DNA from: Actinocrinis puniceicyclus
Lineage (GTDB): Bacteria > Actinomycetota > Actinomycetes > Streptomycetales > Catenulisporaceae
Assembly: GCF_018283645.1 (NCBI RefSeq)
Contig: NZ_JAGSXH010000022.1
Coordinates: forward strand, 1 to 64,000
Reading direction: 5' to 3'
DNA: 64,000 nt
The notes beneath the pieces are model-generated. The model saw only the letters and a program-made list of their open reading frames with translations, was not told the origin of the DNA and did not search any database. The position numbers and the translations under genes were made by a program. Below are positions 42,497-50,940 of this stretch, one piece after another. Numbering within the stretch: position 1 is the stretch's first letter; each line of letters opens with the position of its first letter.

Positions 42497-43471
42497 ATGG
42501 CGGCGACCGAAGTCGTCGAGGCGGCCCGCGCCGGCGGGACCGCGCCGCGCCGCAGGCGCTGGAGCCCGGCGCCCCGGCGCACCCCGTACGCCTTCATGGT
42601 CCCGGCGACCGTGCTGTTCACCGCGGTCTTCCTCGTGCCGCTGGGCTACACGGTCTATCTCAGCACGCAGAAGACGCAGATCCAGGGGCTGGGCCTGGGC
42701 CGGGGCGCGCGCCGGCAGGTCTTCACCGGATTCGGCGACTACACCGGCGTCCTGCACGACTCCGAGTTCTGGCACAGCGTCCTGCGGGCGCTGCTCTACG
42801 GCTGCGTCCTGATCCCGGTGATGCTCGGCCTGGCCGCGCTGTTCGCGCTCATCCTGGACGCCCAGCGGGTCCGGTTCCAGCGCTTCGGCCGGATCGCGAT
42901 CTTCCTGCCCTACGCGGTGCCCACCCTGATCGGCTCGATCCTGTGGGGGATGATGTATCTGCCCTCTGTCTCGCCGTTCGTCTCGGTGATGCACACGCTG
43001 TTCGGCACCACGAGCGTGAACTTCTTCGGCGCGCACGCGGTGTATCTGTCCATTGCCAACATCGGCGTCTGGGGCGGCACCGGCTTCAACATGATGGTGC
43101 TGTACACCGCGCTGCGCTCGCTGCCGCAGGAGGTGTACGAGGCGGCGCGGATCGACGGCTCCGGCGAGTTCCAGATCGCGTGGCGCATCAAGCTGCCGAT
43201 GATCCGGCCCTCGGTCATCATGACCGCGATCTTCTCCACGATCGCCACGCTGCAGGTGTTCAACGAGCCGTACACCATCCACACCATGTCCGCGGGCGCG
43301 GTCTCCTCCACCTGGACCCCGCTGATGACGATCTATCACGACACTTACACCGGCGACGACGTGTTCGCGGGGTCGGCGGAGTCGATCGTCATCGCGGTAC
43401 TGATGTTCCTGGTCTCCATCGCCGTGCTGCGCCTGACCAACCGCCAGACCTTCGGAGGCGAGTCCCAGTGA
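42497..43471 (+). CDS. Sugar ABC transporter permease (MalF-type)
   Basis: 324 residues with six predicted membrane segments (first FMVPATVLFTAVFLVPLGYTVYL). The EAA loop that contacts the ATPase is YEAARIDGSGEFQIAWRIKLP. Works with the next gene product and an ATPase that is absent here; in actinobacteria a shared MsiK-type ATPase encoded elsewhere energises such systems. Strong Shine-Dalgarno GAGGAGAAGA. Overlaps the next gene by 4 bp. Confidence 0.94.
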   Translation: MAATEVVEAARAGGTAPRRRRWSPAPRRTPYAFMVPATVLFTAVFLVPLGYTVYLSTQKTQIQGLGLGRGARRQVFTGFGDYTGVLHDSEFWHSVLRALLYGCVLIPVMLGLAALFALILDAQRVRFQRFGRIAIFLPYAVPTLIGSILWGMMYLPSVSPFVSVMHTLFGTTSVNFFGAHAVYLSIANIGVWGGTGFNMMVLYTALRSLPQEVYEAARIDGSGEFQIAWRIKLPMIRPSVIMTAIFSTIATLQVFNEPYTIHTMSAGAVSSTWTPLMTIYHDTYTGDDVFAGSAESIVIAVLMFLVSIAVLRLTNRQTFGGESQ

Positions 43472-44355
43472 GCGGCCAGACCCGCGGCGGGTCCCGGTAC
43501 GCCCGCCGCGCGCACCGCGGCCGCCGCACCCGGCGCACCGCGCTCGTGCCCACCGCGATCCTCCTGCTCGGCTCCCTCTACGCGCTGCTGCCGGTCGCCT
43601 GGGTCGTGGCGGCGTCGACGAAGAACAACACCCAACTGTTCAACCTGTTCGCCTTCCGGCCCGGCAACGCCCTGCTCGGTAATCTCAGCACGCTGACCTC
43701 CTATCGCGGCGGGATCTTCTGGACCTGGATGTGGAACACCGCGCTGTACGCCGGCGGCGGCGCGATCCTGTCCGCGGCGCTGTCCGCCCTGACCGGCTAC
43801 ACCTTCGCCAAGTACCGGTTCCGCGGCAAGACGATGCTGTTCAACCTGATCCTGGTCGGCGTCCTGGTCCCCGCGGTCGTCCTCGCCGTCCCGCAGTACC
43901 TGCTGGTGGCGAAGCTCGGGCTGGCCGACACGTACTGGTCCGTGCTCATCCCCTCGATCGTCTCGCCCTACGGCATCTACCTGGCCCGCATCTACGCCGG
44001 GGCGTGCGTGCCCGACGAGGTGATCGAGGCGGCGCGGATGGACGGCTCCGGCGAGTGGCGCACCTTCCTGCGGATCGCGGTGCCGATGATGGGACCGGGC
44101 CTGGTGACCATCTTCCTGTTCCAGTTCGTGGCGATCTGGAACAACTTCCTGCTGCCGTGGCTGATGCTCGGCAGCGACACGAAGTTCCCGCTGACGGTCG
44201 GGCTCTACACGCTGCTGACGCAGGGCACCAGCCAGCCAGCGCTGTACACCGTCGTGATCACCGGGGCGCTGCTGTCGATCGTCCCGCTGGTCGTGCTGTT
44301 CCTCCTGTTGCAGCGGTTCTGGCGGGTCGACCTGTCCGCGGGGTCGGTCAAGTGA
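43468..44355 (+). CDS. Sugar ABC transporter permease (MalG-type)
   Basis: 295 residues, six membrane segments, EAA loop VIEAARMDGSGEWRTFLRIAVP and the typical end RVDLSAGSVK. GTG 43468 overlaps the MalF-type stop (GTGA). Pairs with the upstream permease for import of the sugar bound by the lipoprotein. The LacI gene begins 52 bp downstream. Confidence 0.94.
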   Translation: MSGQTRGGSRYARRAHRGRRTRRTALVPTAILLLGSLYALLPVAWVVAASTKNNTQLFNLFAFRPGNALLGNLSTLTSYRGGIFWTWMWNTALYAGGGAILSAALSALTGYTFAKYRFRGKTMLFNLILVGVLVPAVVLAVPQYLLVAKLGLADTYWSVLIPSIVSPYGIYLARIYAGACVPDEVIEAARMDGSGEWRTFLRIAVPMMGPGLVTIFLFQFVAIWNNFLLPWLMLGSDTKFPLTVGLYTLLTQGTSQPALYTVVITGALLSIVPLVVLFLLLQRFWRVDLSAGSVK

Positions 44356-44407
44356 CAGACTGCTCTCACCAGGCGAACTCGGTCGGGCGAACAGAAGCGG
44401 GTGAACG

Positions 44408-45457
44408 GTGAACGGCAGCGGGGGCGGGGGCGGTCACGGCCTGGCGCCGCGGCGCGCCCGCCCGACGATCGAGGACGTGGCGGCGGAGGCCGGGGTCTCG
44501 CGCGGCACGGTCTCGCGCGTGCTCAACGGCGGCGTGAACGTCTCCCCGGCCGCGCTGGCCGCGGTGAACAAGGCGATCAAGCAGACCGGCTACGTCGTCA
44601 ACCACCACGCCCGCTCGCTGGTCACCCAGCGTTCCCGGTCGGTGGCGTTCATCCTCTCCGAGCCGCAGGAGAAGTTCTTCGAGGACCCCAACTTCCCGAT
44701 CCTGCTGCGCGGCTGCACGCAGGCGCTGGCGGAACACGACATGCCGCTGCTGCTGTCGATCGCGGGCACCCAGGAGGACCGCGAGCGGATCGTGCGCTTC
44801 ATCGCGGCCGGCCACATCGACGGCGCGCTGCTGGTCTCGACCCACGCGGGCAACCCGGTGGTGGACCGCCTCACCGGCCTCGGCGTCCCCGCGGTGGCGT
44901 GCGGGCTGCCGATCGGCCACGAGCACGACCTGGCGTACGTCGCGGTCAACGAGGCCGAGGGCGCGCGGCAGGCGACGGCGCACCTGGCCGGGCTCGGCCG
45001 CAGGCGGATCGCGACCGTGACCGGCCCGATGGACACTCCCGGCGGCCGCGACCGGCTGGCCGGATACCGCGACGCGCTGCGCACCGCCGGGCTCGACCGG
45101 GACGAGTCCCTGGTCGCGCACGGCGACTACACGCAGATCTCCGGGGAAGCGGCGATGACGAAGCTGCTCAAGGACAACCCGGACATCGACGCCGTGTTCG
45201 TGGCCTCGGACCTGATGGCCGTCGGCGCGATCGACGCGATCACGCGCTCGGGCCGGCGCGTACCCGACGACGTCGCGGTGGTCGGCTTCGACGACTCCCC
45301 GGCGGCGCTGACCGCGCGCCCGCAGCTGACGACGGTGCGCCAGCCGTTCCGCCGCATCTCCCAGGAGATGGTCCGCCTGCTGCTGGCGAGGCTGGACGGG
45401 CAGGAGCCCGCCGCGGTGATACTGCCGACGGAACTGGTCGTGCGCGCCTCGGCGTGA
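44408..45457 (+). CDS. LacI-family repressor of the galactoside island
   Basis: 349 residues. N-terminal HTH is PTIEDVAAEAGVSRGTVSRVLNG with hinge helix VVNHHARSLVTQRSRSVAFI. The periplasmic-binding-like core has the dimer/effector landmarks DAVFVASDLMAVGAIDAI and DVAVVGFDDSPAALTARPQLTTVRQP. An extra Gly-rich segment opens the protein. It is last in the importer cluster and probably binds the two repeated sites at 40.9-41.0 kb, giving coordinated control of importer and GH42 genes. Confidence 0.94.
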   Translation: MNGSGGGGGHGLAPRRARPTIEDVAAEAGVSRGTVSRVLNGGVNVSPAALAAVNKAIKQTGYVVNHHARSLVTQRSRSVAFILSEPQEKFFEDPNFPILLRGCTQALAEHDMPLLLSIAGTQEDRERIVRFIAAGHIDGALLVSTHAGNPVVDRLTGLGVPAVACGLPIGHEHDLAYVAVNEAEGARQATAHLAGLGRRRIATVTGPMDTPGGRDRLAGYRDALRTAGLDRDESLVAHGDYTQISGEAAMTKLLKDNPDIDAVFVASDLMAVGAIDAITRSGRRVPDDVAVVGFDDSPAALTARPQLTTVRQPFRRISQEMVRLLLARLDGQEPAAVILPTELVVRASA

Positions 45458-45535
45458 CGGCGGCCGGCCATCGGTGTCCGGCGTCCGGCAAACCAGAACA
45501 CGAATTCACGTTCGCCGAATCAGCGCGGTCCGCGG

Positions 45536-45576
45536 TTGCTATGAGACGTTTTATTCAGTACGTTGGCGGCAACGTA
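45536..45576 (+). promoter_or_regulatory. Promoter with overlapping palindromic operator for the secreted trio
   Basis: TTGCTA (45536-45541), 17-base spacer, TACGTT (45559-45564). The -10 is embedded in TACGTTG-gcgg-CAACGTA (45559-45576), an 18-bp palindrome with 7-bp perfect arms. It is 131 bp upstream of the Tat protein gene. The regulator is unknown; the LacI protein encoded next door is one candidate. Otherwise 45458-45706 holds no convincing gene. Confidence 0.55.
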
Positions 45577-45706
45577 TCAGCATACTGCGAGGCACGGGGC
45601 GTCCGTGGCGCTATCCCGCGCGGACGCCTGACCCACCGCGCCGATCCCACCCCGCGGCGCGGCCGGAAGAGCCTGATCCGGGCTCCTCACCTCAAGGATG
45701 GCACCT

Positions 45707-47224
45707 GTGGCCAAAGGTCACCGGGCCGGCGCTGCCGCCGCGTCGGCCGTACGAAGGCGTGCCGGGAGAACGAAGCCGGAAAGCGCCGAGCCGCGAAACC
45801 AGTCCGATCCGACCGAACCCACGACCGCCGCGAGCGCGCGGCCGAGCCGCCGCGCCGTGCTGACCGGCGGCGTGGGAGCCGGCGTGCTCGTCGCACTGCC
45901 GGACGTACTCGTCGCGGCTCCCGCCCGCGCGGCCGCCTCCACCCCGGGGTCCGCAGCCGCCACCACCGCGCCACCCGCGCACTTCTTCCTCTACGGCTCG
46001 ACCGGGCCGAGTTCGCCGCCGGCCGTGCAAGGCTGGCGCCCACCCGCCGCGCGTAACGCCCCCGCGCCCGCGCCGCGCACGGTCGGCACCGGGCTGGCCG
46101 CGCGGCCGGCCCGCTCCGCGGACGGCGCGAGCGTCGCCTTCCCGACCGTGCTGACCGGGCCCGGCGGCGCGGACGTGACGCTGTCCGTCGTCGACGCGGC
46201 CTCCGGCGCGGTCCAGACCGAGGCCACCGTGCACCTGCCCGGCGTCCCGGCCGACGCGTCCGTCCTGGTCCGCCCAGTCTTCGCGGGCGCCGTCACGGTC
46301 GCCCTGGTGATCGCCGTGAGCGTGCCGAGCGGCTGGCACACCTTCCGGAAGTCCGCCGCCGCTGGCACCGCCGTCGTCACCCCGTCCGCGAACTGGACGA
46401 CACATCACGTTCTGGCCTACCTCGACCGCCGCACCGGCACCTTCACCGGACCGTTCGACCTCGCAGACGCGCCCTCGCTCGCCTGGACCGACTCGGTCGC
46501 CGACGCCGAGAACCTCTACCTGTGGACGATCCGCGAACCCGCGGTGTCCGTCGGCACCAAGGCCGAGCCGCTGCCCGCGCCCCCGGTCAGGCTGCTGACC
46601 TTCCCGCTCGGCTCCGCCCGCCCCGGCCGCTCGGTACGCTCGGCCGGCACCTGGCCGGGCGGTGCCACCGGGCTGGTGCTGTCCACCGGGGACGTCGTAC
46701 GTGTAGTGGATGGCCGCGACCTCGAGGTGTACACGCCAGGCAGCGATGCGAGGTCCCGTCGCGTCCGCTTCGCCGAACTGCAGATGGACACCGCCAAGGC
46801 TGGCGCGACCAACCTGCACGCCCGTCCGGACGGCACGCTCGTCATCACCAACGCCGCCTTCGGCCGGGCGCTCGTCGTCGACCCGGCCGCCGGATTCCGC
46901 ACCGTCGCGGCGCTCGAATTCCCGCGCCCGAGGATCTCCCTGGGCGGCCCCGACGCGAAGAGCGCGCTGTCCCCGGACGGATCAGTGCTCTACACCCTCG
47001 GCTCCGCGGACGCGGGCGGCCTCAGCGCCTACGACCTGTCCACCGGAGCACTCGTCGCGGCCTACGGCGACGGGTCCCACTACTCGGGGGTCTACCGGCT
47101 GCCGAGCGGCACCGTGCTCGGCGTCGCCGGCGCCGAGACCGGCTCCCGGCTCGGATTCCTCACCGCGGACCTGAGCCTGCTCGGCACGGTCGGCACCGAC
47201 ATGTACGTGGCGGAGGTGTTCTGA
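45707..47224 (+). CDS. Tat-exported beta-propeller-like protein
   Basis: 505 residues. The N-terminal 45 residues are polar; a twin-arginine signal follows, SRRAVLTGGVGAGVLVALP, with cleavage near ARA-AA. The mature part has repeated four-stranded blades: TLSVVDAASGAVQTEATV, HVLAYLDRRTGTFTGPFDL, LRPDGTLVITNAAFGRAL-like LHARPDGTLVITN, LSPDGSVLYTLGSADAGGLSAYD. The family is not one I can name. GTG 45707 is favoured (AAGGATG 6 nt upstream); ATG 45698 would put the Shine-Dalgarno in the gene. It is translated together with the next gene (2-bp gap). Confidence 0.75.
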   Translation: MAKGHRAGAAAASAVRRRAGRTKPESAEPRNQSDPTEPTTAASARPSRRAVLTGGVGAGVLVALPDVLVAAPARAAASTPGSAAATTAPPAHFFLYGSTGPSSPPAVQGWRPPAARNAPAPAPRTVGTGLAARPARSADGASVAFPTVLTGPGGADVTLSVVDAASGAVQTEATVHLPGVPADASVLVRPVFAGAVTVALVIAVSVPSGWHTFRKSAAAGTAVVTPSANWTTHHVLAYLDRRTGTFTGPFDLADAPSLAWTDSVADAENLYLWTIREPAVSVGTKAEPLPAPPVRLLTFPLGSARPGRSVRSAGTWPGGATGLVLSTGDVVRVVDGRDLEVYTPGSDARSRRVRFAELQMDTAKAGATNLHARPDGTLVITNAAFGRALVVDPAAGFRTVAALEFPRPRISLGGPDAKSALSPDGSVLYTLGSADAGGLSAYDLSTGALVAAYGDGSHYSGVYRLPSGTVLGVAGAETGSRLGFLTADLSLLGTVGTDMYVAEVF

Positions 47225-47226
47225 AC

Positions 47227-47946
47227 ATGGCCGGTTTCGACACCGCGAGCACCGTGCAGAACCAGGTCCCGGCGGCAATCAACTACTGGGGCAAGCCGGC
47301 GTTCTGGGTGCGGTACTTCTCGCCCTGCTACTACACTGCGCTCAACTCCGACCCGGTCACCGAGTGCACGGCCGTCTGGAACGGCAACAGCAGCTCGCCG
47401 AGGCTCGGCGTGATCAGTGCGCCGACCCAGTCGCGGCTCAACGGCACCAGCTCCGAAGGCCACGCCGACGCCCAGACGTTCATCAGTTCGCTGATCTCGA
47501 CGTACACCTCGGTGGGCCCGCTCCAGCTGCCCGCGAACGGAGTCCTGTACTGCTGGCTGGACCAGGAGGCCTCGACCTCGCTGAGCCTGTCCTACTGGAA
47601 CGGCTGGGCCGGGTACGTCAACGGATACGCATACGCCGGCGGGCACCCGTTCCACGCCGCGCTGTACTGCAACCCGTACGCCGCCCCGCCGAACTGCTCG
47701 GTGATCGACAGCTCCTCCGCGGTGCACTGCTACGCGGTGTGGTCCAGCGAACCGCTCAGGTGCTCCAACACCCTCGCCAACCCGCCGGCCTGGGCCGCCG
47801 AGTCGTGCTCCGGGGTGACCACCATGCTGTGGCAGTACTGGGACGAAGGCATCTGCTACAGCACCTCGGCCAATGTCGACCTCGACGTCGGGCGCCCCAA
47901 CACCAGCTACGGCAACTACTGCTTCTACCTCAGTTCGAAGCCGTAG
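47227..47946 (+). CDS. Cysteine-rich DUF1906/Rv2525c-like glycoside-hydrolase-like protein without own signal peptide
   Basis: 239 residues with ten cysteines. The opening MAGFDTASTVQNQV and the later VLYCWLDQEAS and LWQYWDEGICYS...VDLDV resemble the TIM-barrel glycoside-hydrolase-like domain of DUF1906/Rv2525c and GH25 relatives (GFD strand, D-x-E strand, terminal D). No signal peptide or membrane segment is present, which is odd for a protein rich in cysteines. It starts 2 bp after the stop of the Tat-exported propeller. It may be carried out by that partner, may be a disulfide protein by another route, or may be cytoplasmic with free or metal-bound thiols. The domain call is moderate. Confidence 0.65.
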   Translation: MAGFDTASTVQNQVPAAINYWGKPAFWVRYFSPCYYTALNSDPVTECTAVWNGNSSSPRLGVISAPTQSRLNGTSSEGHADAQTFISSLISTYTSVGPLQLPANGVLYCWLDQEASTSLSLSYWNGWAGYVNGYAYAGGHPFHAALYCNPYAAPPNCSVIDSSSAVHCYAVWSSEPLRCSNTLANPPAWAAESCSGVTTMLWQYWDEGICYSTSANVDLDVGRPNTSYGNYCFYLSSKP

Positions 47947-47959
47947 CGGGGGCGTCGCG

Positions 47960-48808
47960 GTGCTCGCAGGGCCTCTCAACCCGCCGCAAGCGGCGCTCTC
48001 CGGCGTCGTGCTCGGCAGCGGCGCGCTGTTGCTCCTGGCCGCAGCGGCGAAGCTGGGACGCACGGCGCGCCGCGCCGCGGCGCGCGGGCAGGACGCCGGA
48101 GAGGACGCCGGCGAGGGCGGGGCGATCCGCGCGGCGCTGCGGATCGGGCCGTCGCGCTGGCGCCGGGTCGAACTGATCGCGGGCCTGGTGGAAACCGCGA
48201 CCGGCGCGGCGGTGTGCCTCGGTTACCGTCCCGCCGTCGCGGGCACCGCCATGGCGATTCAGGGTACGATATTCCTGTCCTTACTGACATATGCCCGCCT
48301 GGTGAAGGCGCCGGGCGGGTGCGCTTGTGTCCGCCGGCCCGAACACCCCGGCGCGACGGTCGGCCGGCCGGCCCAGGCGCGTGCGGGCTTCCTGCTCGCG
48401 GCCGGAGTCACGCAGGCAGTCGGCGCGCCTCTTACGCAGCGGTGGTGGGGGAGCGGGTCGGCAGTCGCGGAGCGGATCGCCGCCGCCGCGATCGCCCTGG
48501 GCGTCCTGGCGGCTCTGCTGGAAGCCGAGCAGCCCTGGCGCACGCCGCGCTGTGGCCGCCGGATCTTGTCGCCCCGGCGCGACGCGTTCGCGGCGCTGGC
48601 GAGGCACGGCACGTTCGCGGCCGTGTCCGCCGCGGCGGGTCCGTTCGCCGGCGGCCACACGCATCGGCGAGACGGCTGCGCCGACGAGTTCGCGTTCCGG
48701 GCGACCGGACGCGTGGTCGTCTTCCGCGTCAGCCGCACCGGGCCCGGCGGCGCGCCCGCTGTCCAGGCCCGGGTCGAGGCCGTCCTCGACCCGGGCCCGG
48801 CGGCGTGA
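47960..48808 (+). CDS. MauE/DoxX-like integral membrane protein
   Basis: 282 residues. Four to five hydrophobic segments (ALSGVVLGSGALLLLAAAAKLG, LIAGLVETATGAAVCLGY, TAMAIQGTIFLSLLTYARL, RAGFLLAAGVTQAVGAPL) resemble MauE/DoxX-type redox-associated membrane proteins. A CxC motif (GCACVRRPEHP) follows the third helix. The C-terminal 100 residues are cytoplasmic and Arg/Ala-rich. GTG 47960 is preceded by GGGGG; 13 bp follow the cysteine-rich gene, so the three genes are one unit. Inferred job: membrane thiol/disulfide chemistry for the partner. Confidence 0.65.
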   Translation: MLAGPLNPPQAALSGVVLGSGALLLLAAAAKLGRTARRAAARGQDAGEDAGEGGAIRAALRIGPSRWRRVELIAGLVETATGAAVCLGYRPAVAGTAMAIQGTIFLSLLTYARLVKAPGGCACVRRPEHPGATVGRPAQARAGFLLAAGVTQAVGAPLTQRWWGSGSAVAERIAAAAIALGVLAALLEAEQPWRTPRCGRRILSPRRDAFAALARHGTFAAVSAAAGPFAGGHTHRRDGCADEFAFRATGRVVVFRVSRTGPGGAPAVQARVEAVLDPGPAA

Positions 48809-48837
48809 AGAACGCTGCACCGATCGACGCGTCACGG

Positions 48838-48892
48838 CGGCGGGCCGGGCACCGGACCGGTCACTCGACCGGAGCCGGTACCCGGCCCGCCG
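48838..48892. terminator. Large bidirectional terminator hairpin
   Basis: CGGCGGGCCGGG (48838-48849) and its exact complement CCCGGCCCGCCG (48881-48892) enclose 31 bases that themselves fold through ACCGG/CCGGT repeats. It lies between convergent operons ending at 48808 and 48928. Confidence 0.85.
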
Positions 48893-48927
48893 TGCTGCGT
48901 GGTTCCTTCGGTTCGCGCCGGGGTCGC

Positions 48928-49887
48928 TCAGCCCTTCACCGAGCCGGCCAGCAGGCCGCGCACGAAGTAGCGCTGGAGCGAGAAGAACACCGCGAGCGGG
49001 ACGATGATGGCGATGAACGCGCCCGCGGTCAGCAGCTCCCATCGTCCGCCGAACGAGCCGACCATCTGGGACAGCCGCACGGTCAGCGGCTCGACCGCCT
49101 GCGAGCCGCCCGCGAAGGTCAGGCCCACCAGCAGGTCGTTCCACACCCACAGGAACTGGAAGATGGCGAACGCGGCCAGCGCCGGGGTCGCCAGCGGCAG
49201 GATGATCGTGCGGAACACCCGGAAGTGTGACGCCCCGTCGACCAGCCCCGCCTCGATCAGGTCTCGCGGGATCTGCGCGATGAAGTTGTGCAGCAGGTAG
49301 ATCGCCAGCGGCAGCGCGAACATCGTGTGCGCCGTCCACAGCGACACGTACGTGCCGCTGACGTTCAGCGCCGGGATGAGCGCGATGGTGCCGATGTGCG
49401 CGCCGCCGGAGAACAACTGGAGCAGCGGGACCAGCGCCAGCTGCAACGGGACCACCTGGAGCGCGAAGATGAAGAAGAACAGCGCGTCGCTGCCCCTGAA
49501 CTTCACCCACGCCAGCACGTAGGCCGCCATCGCCGCGATGCTCAGCGGGAACAGCGTGGCCGGGATGGTGATGGCCAGCGAGTTGACCAGGAACGGCATG
49601 ATGCCGCCGGAGGTACCGAAGTTGGCGCTGTGGAAAAGCACGGTGTTGTAGTTCGACAACGTCAACTGCGGATGCGCGAACGCCGTCCACCAGCCGGAGG
49701 TCGCGGACGCGCCGGACGGCCGGAACGAGGCGATGAACAGGCCGAAGGTGGGGACCGTCCACAGCACGGTGAGCAGGATCACGAGGACCGAGGCGAGCGG
49801 GGAGGCGAAGGAGCGGCGTACCGCCTTCACGGCCGACCCGGTCGGGCCCGTGTTGATCGGGGAAACGACTTCGGCAGGAGTGCTCAC
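48928..49887 (-). CDS. Carbohydrate ABC transporter permease (AglG/MalG-type)
   Basis: 319 residues. Six membrane segments, EAA-type loop LIEAGLVDGASHFRVFRTIILP and the family end RGLLAGSVKG. GTG 49887 overlaps the upstream permease stop by 4 bp. Third gene of an SBP-permease-permease operon on the minus strand. No ATPase gene in the window. Confidence 0.93.
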   Translation of the reverse strand: MSTPAEVVSPINTGPTGSAVKAVRRSFASPLASVLVILLTVLWTVPTFGLFIASFRPSGASATSGWWTAFAHPQLTLSNYNTVLFHSANFGTSGGIMPFLVNSLAITIPATLFPLSIAAMAAYVLAWVKFRGSDALFFFIFALQVVPLQLALVPLLQLFSGGAHIGTIALIPALNVSGTYVSLWTAHTMFALPLAIYLLHNFIAQIPRDLIEAGLVDGASHFRVFRTIILPLATPALAAFAIFQFLWVWNDLLVGLTFAGGSQAVEPLTVRLSQMVGSFGGRWELLTAGAFIAIIVPLAVFFSLQRYFVRGLLAGSVKG

Positions 49888-50894
49888 CGGATCTGCCTCT
49901 CCCGTCGTAGCAGGACGATGTTGTACCCCACCAGCGGCAGGACGCCGGCGAACAGAATGACCGCGAGCGCGCTGCCCTTGCCGGTGTCGAAGTTGGTGAA
50001 GGTCTGCGAGTACATGTCGTTGGCCAGCACCTCGGTGCCGAAGTTGCCGCCGGTCATGGTGCGGATGATGTCGAACAGCTTCAGGGTGATGATCATCACC
50101 GTGGTCAGCACCACGATCAGCGTATTGCGGATCATCGGCAGGGTGATGCGGAACGCCATCGCCAGCCCCCGCGCGCCGTCCACCTTCGCCGCGTCGATGA
50201 TGTCGTCCGGGATGGCCTTGATCGCCGCGGACAGCACCACCATGGCGAACCCGGTCTGCGACCAGACCATGATCACCATGAGCAGGAAGTTGTTGAGCGG
50301 GTGGGTCAGGATCCAGTCCGGCGGATTGTGCCAGCCCAGCTTCATCACGATCTCGCTCAGCAGTCCGGTCTGCGGCCTGCCGGGCGCGCGGTAGTCGTAG
50401 ACGAACTTCCAGATGATCGACGCGCCGACGAACGAGATCGCCATCGGCATGAAGATCAGCGACTTGTACACCGACTGCCATCTGAGCCGGTCCACCAGCA
50501 CGGCCATCAGCAGCCCGAGCACGGTCGCCACGATCGGTGCGATCAGGATCCACAGCAGCGTGTTGATCAGCGCCTGTTGGGCCGAGTGGTTGGTGAACGC
50601 CCAGGTGTAGTTCTTCCCGCTGATGAAGGCGGTGGAGTCGTCGTTGTAGAAGCTCAGATAGATCGTGCGGATCGCCGGGATGACCAGCCCCACCGCCAGC
50701 AGGATCAGCGCGGGGCCGAGCAGCACCGTGATGGTCATCGGCCGGTGCAGCCGGCCGGTGGCCCGGCCGGCTGCCACGAAGATGATCAGGCCGACCCCGA
50801 AGAAGATCAGGATGGCCTCGCCGCTCTGACCGAGCTTCGAGGCCGCGTCACTCGCGGTGCCGGCCAGGAACGGGTGTACGGGCGCGGACATCAT
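49884..50894 (-). CDS. Carbohydrate ABC transporter permease (AglF/MalF-type)
   Basis: 336 residues. An additional N-terminal membrane segment (AILIFFGVGLIIFVAAG) precedes the six-helix core; the EAA loop is IIDAAKVDGARGLAMAFRITLP. The long N-terminus and YNDDSTAFISGKNYTW are typical of alpha-glucoside (AglF-like) permeases. 46 bp downstream of the binding protein gene, 4-bp overlap with the next permease. Confidence 0.93.
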   Translation of the reverse strand: MMSAPVHPFLAGTASDAASKLGQSGEAILIFFGVGLIIFVAAGRATGRLHRPMTITVLLGPALILLAVGLVIPAIRTIYLSFYNDDSTAFISGKNYTWAFTNHSAQQALINTLLWILIAPIVATVLGLLMAVLVDRLRWQSVYKSLIFMPMAISFVGASIIWKFVYDYRAPGRPQTGLLSEIVMKLGWHNPPDWILTHPLNNFLLMVIMVWSQTGFAMVVLSAAIKAIPDDIIDAAKVDGARGLAMAFRITLPMIRNTLIVVLTTVMIITLKLFDIIRTMTGGNFGTEVLANDMYSQTFTNFDTGKGSALAVILFAGVLPLVGYNIVLLRRERQIR

Positions 50895-50940
50895 CCGGCC
50901 TCCGGGGTGCGGAGGCCGGACGATGCGATCGAGCTCTGCG

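Noticed and set aside
45541-45706. Short plus-strand ORF beginning ATG 45541 before the Tat propeller gene
   Set aside because: It starts in the AT-rich promoter/operator region, has no Shine-Dalgarno or homology-like features, and shows poor codon bias at its beginning.
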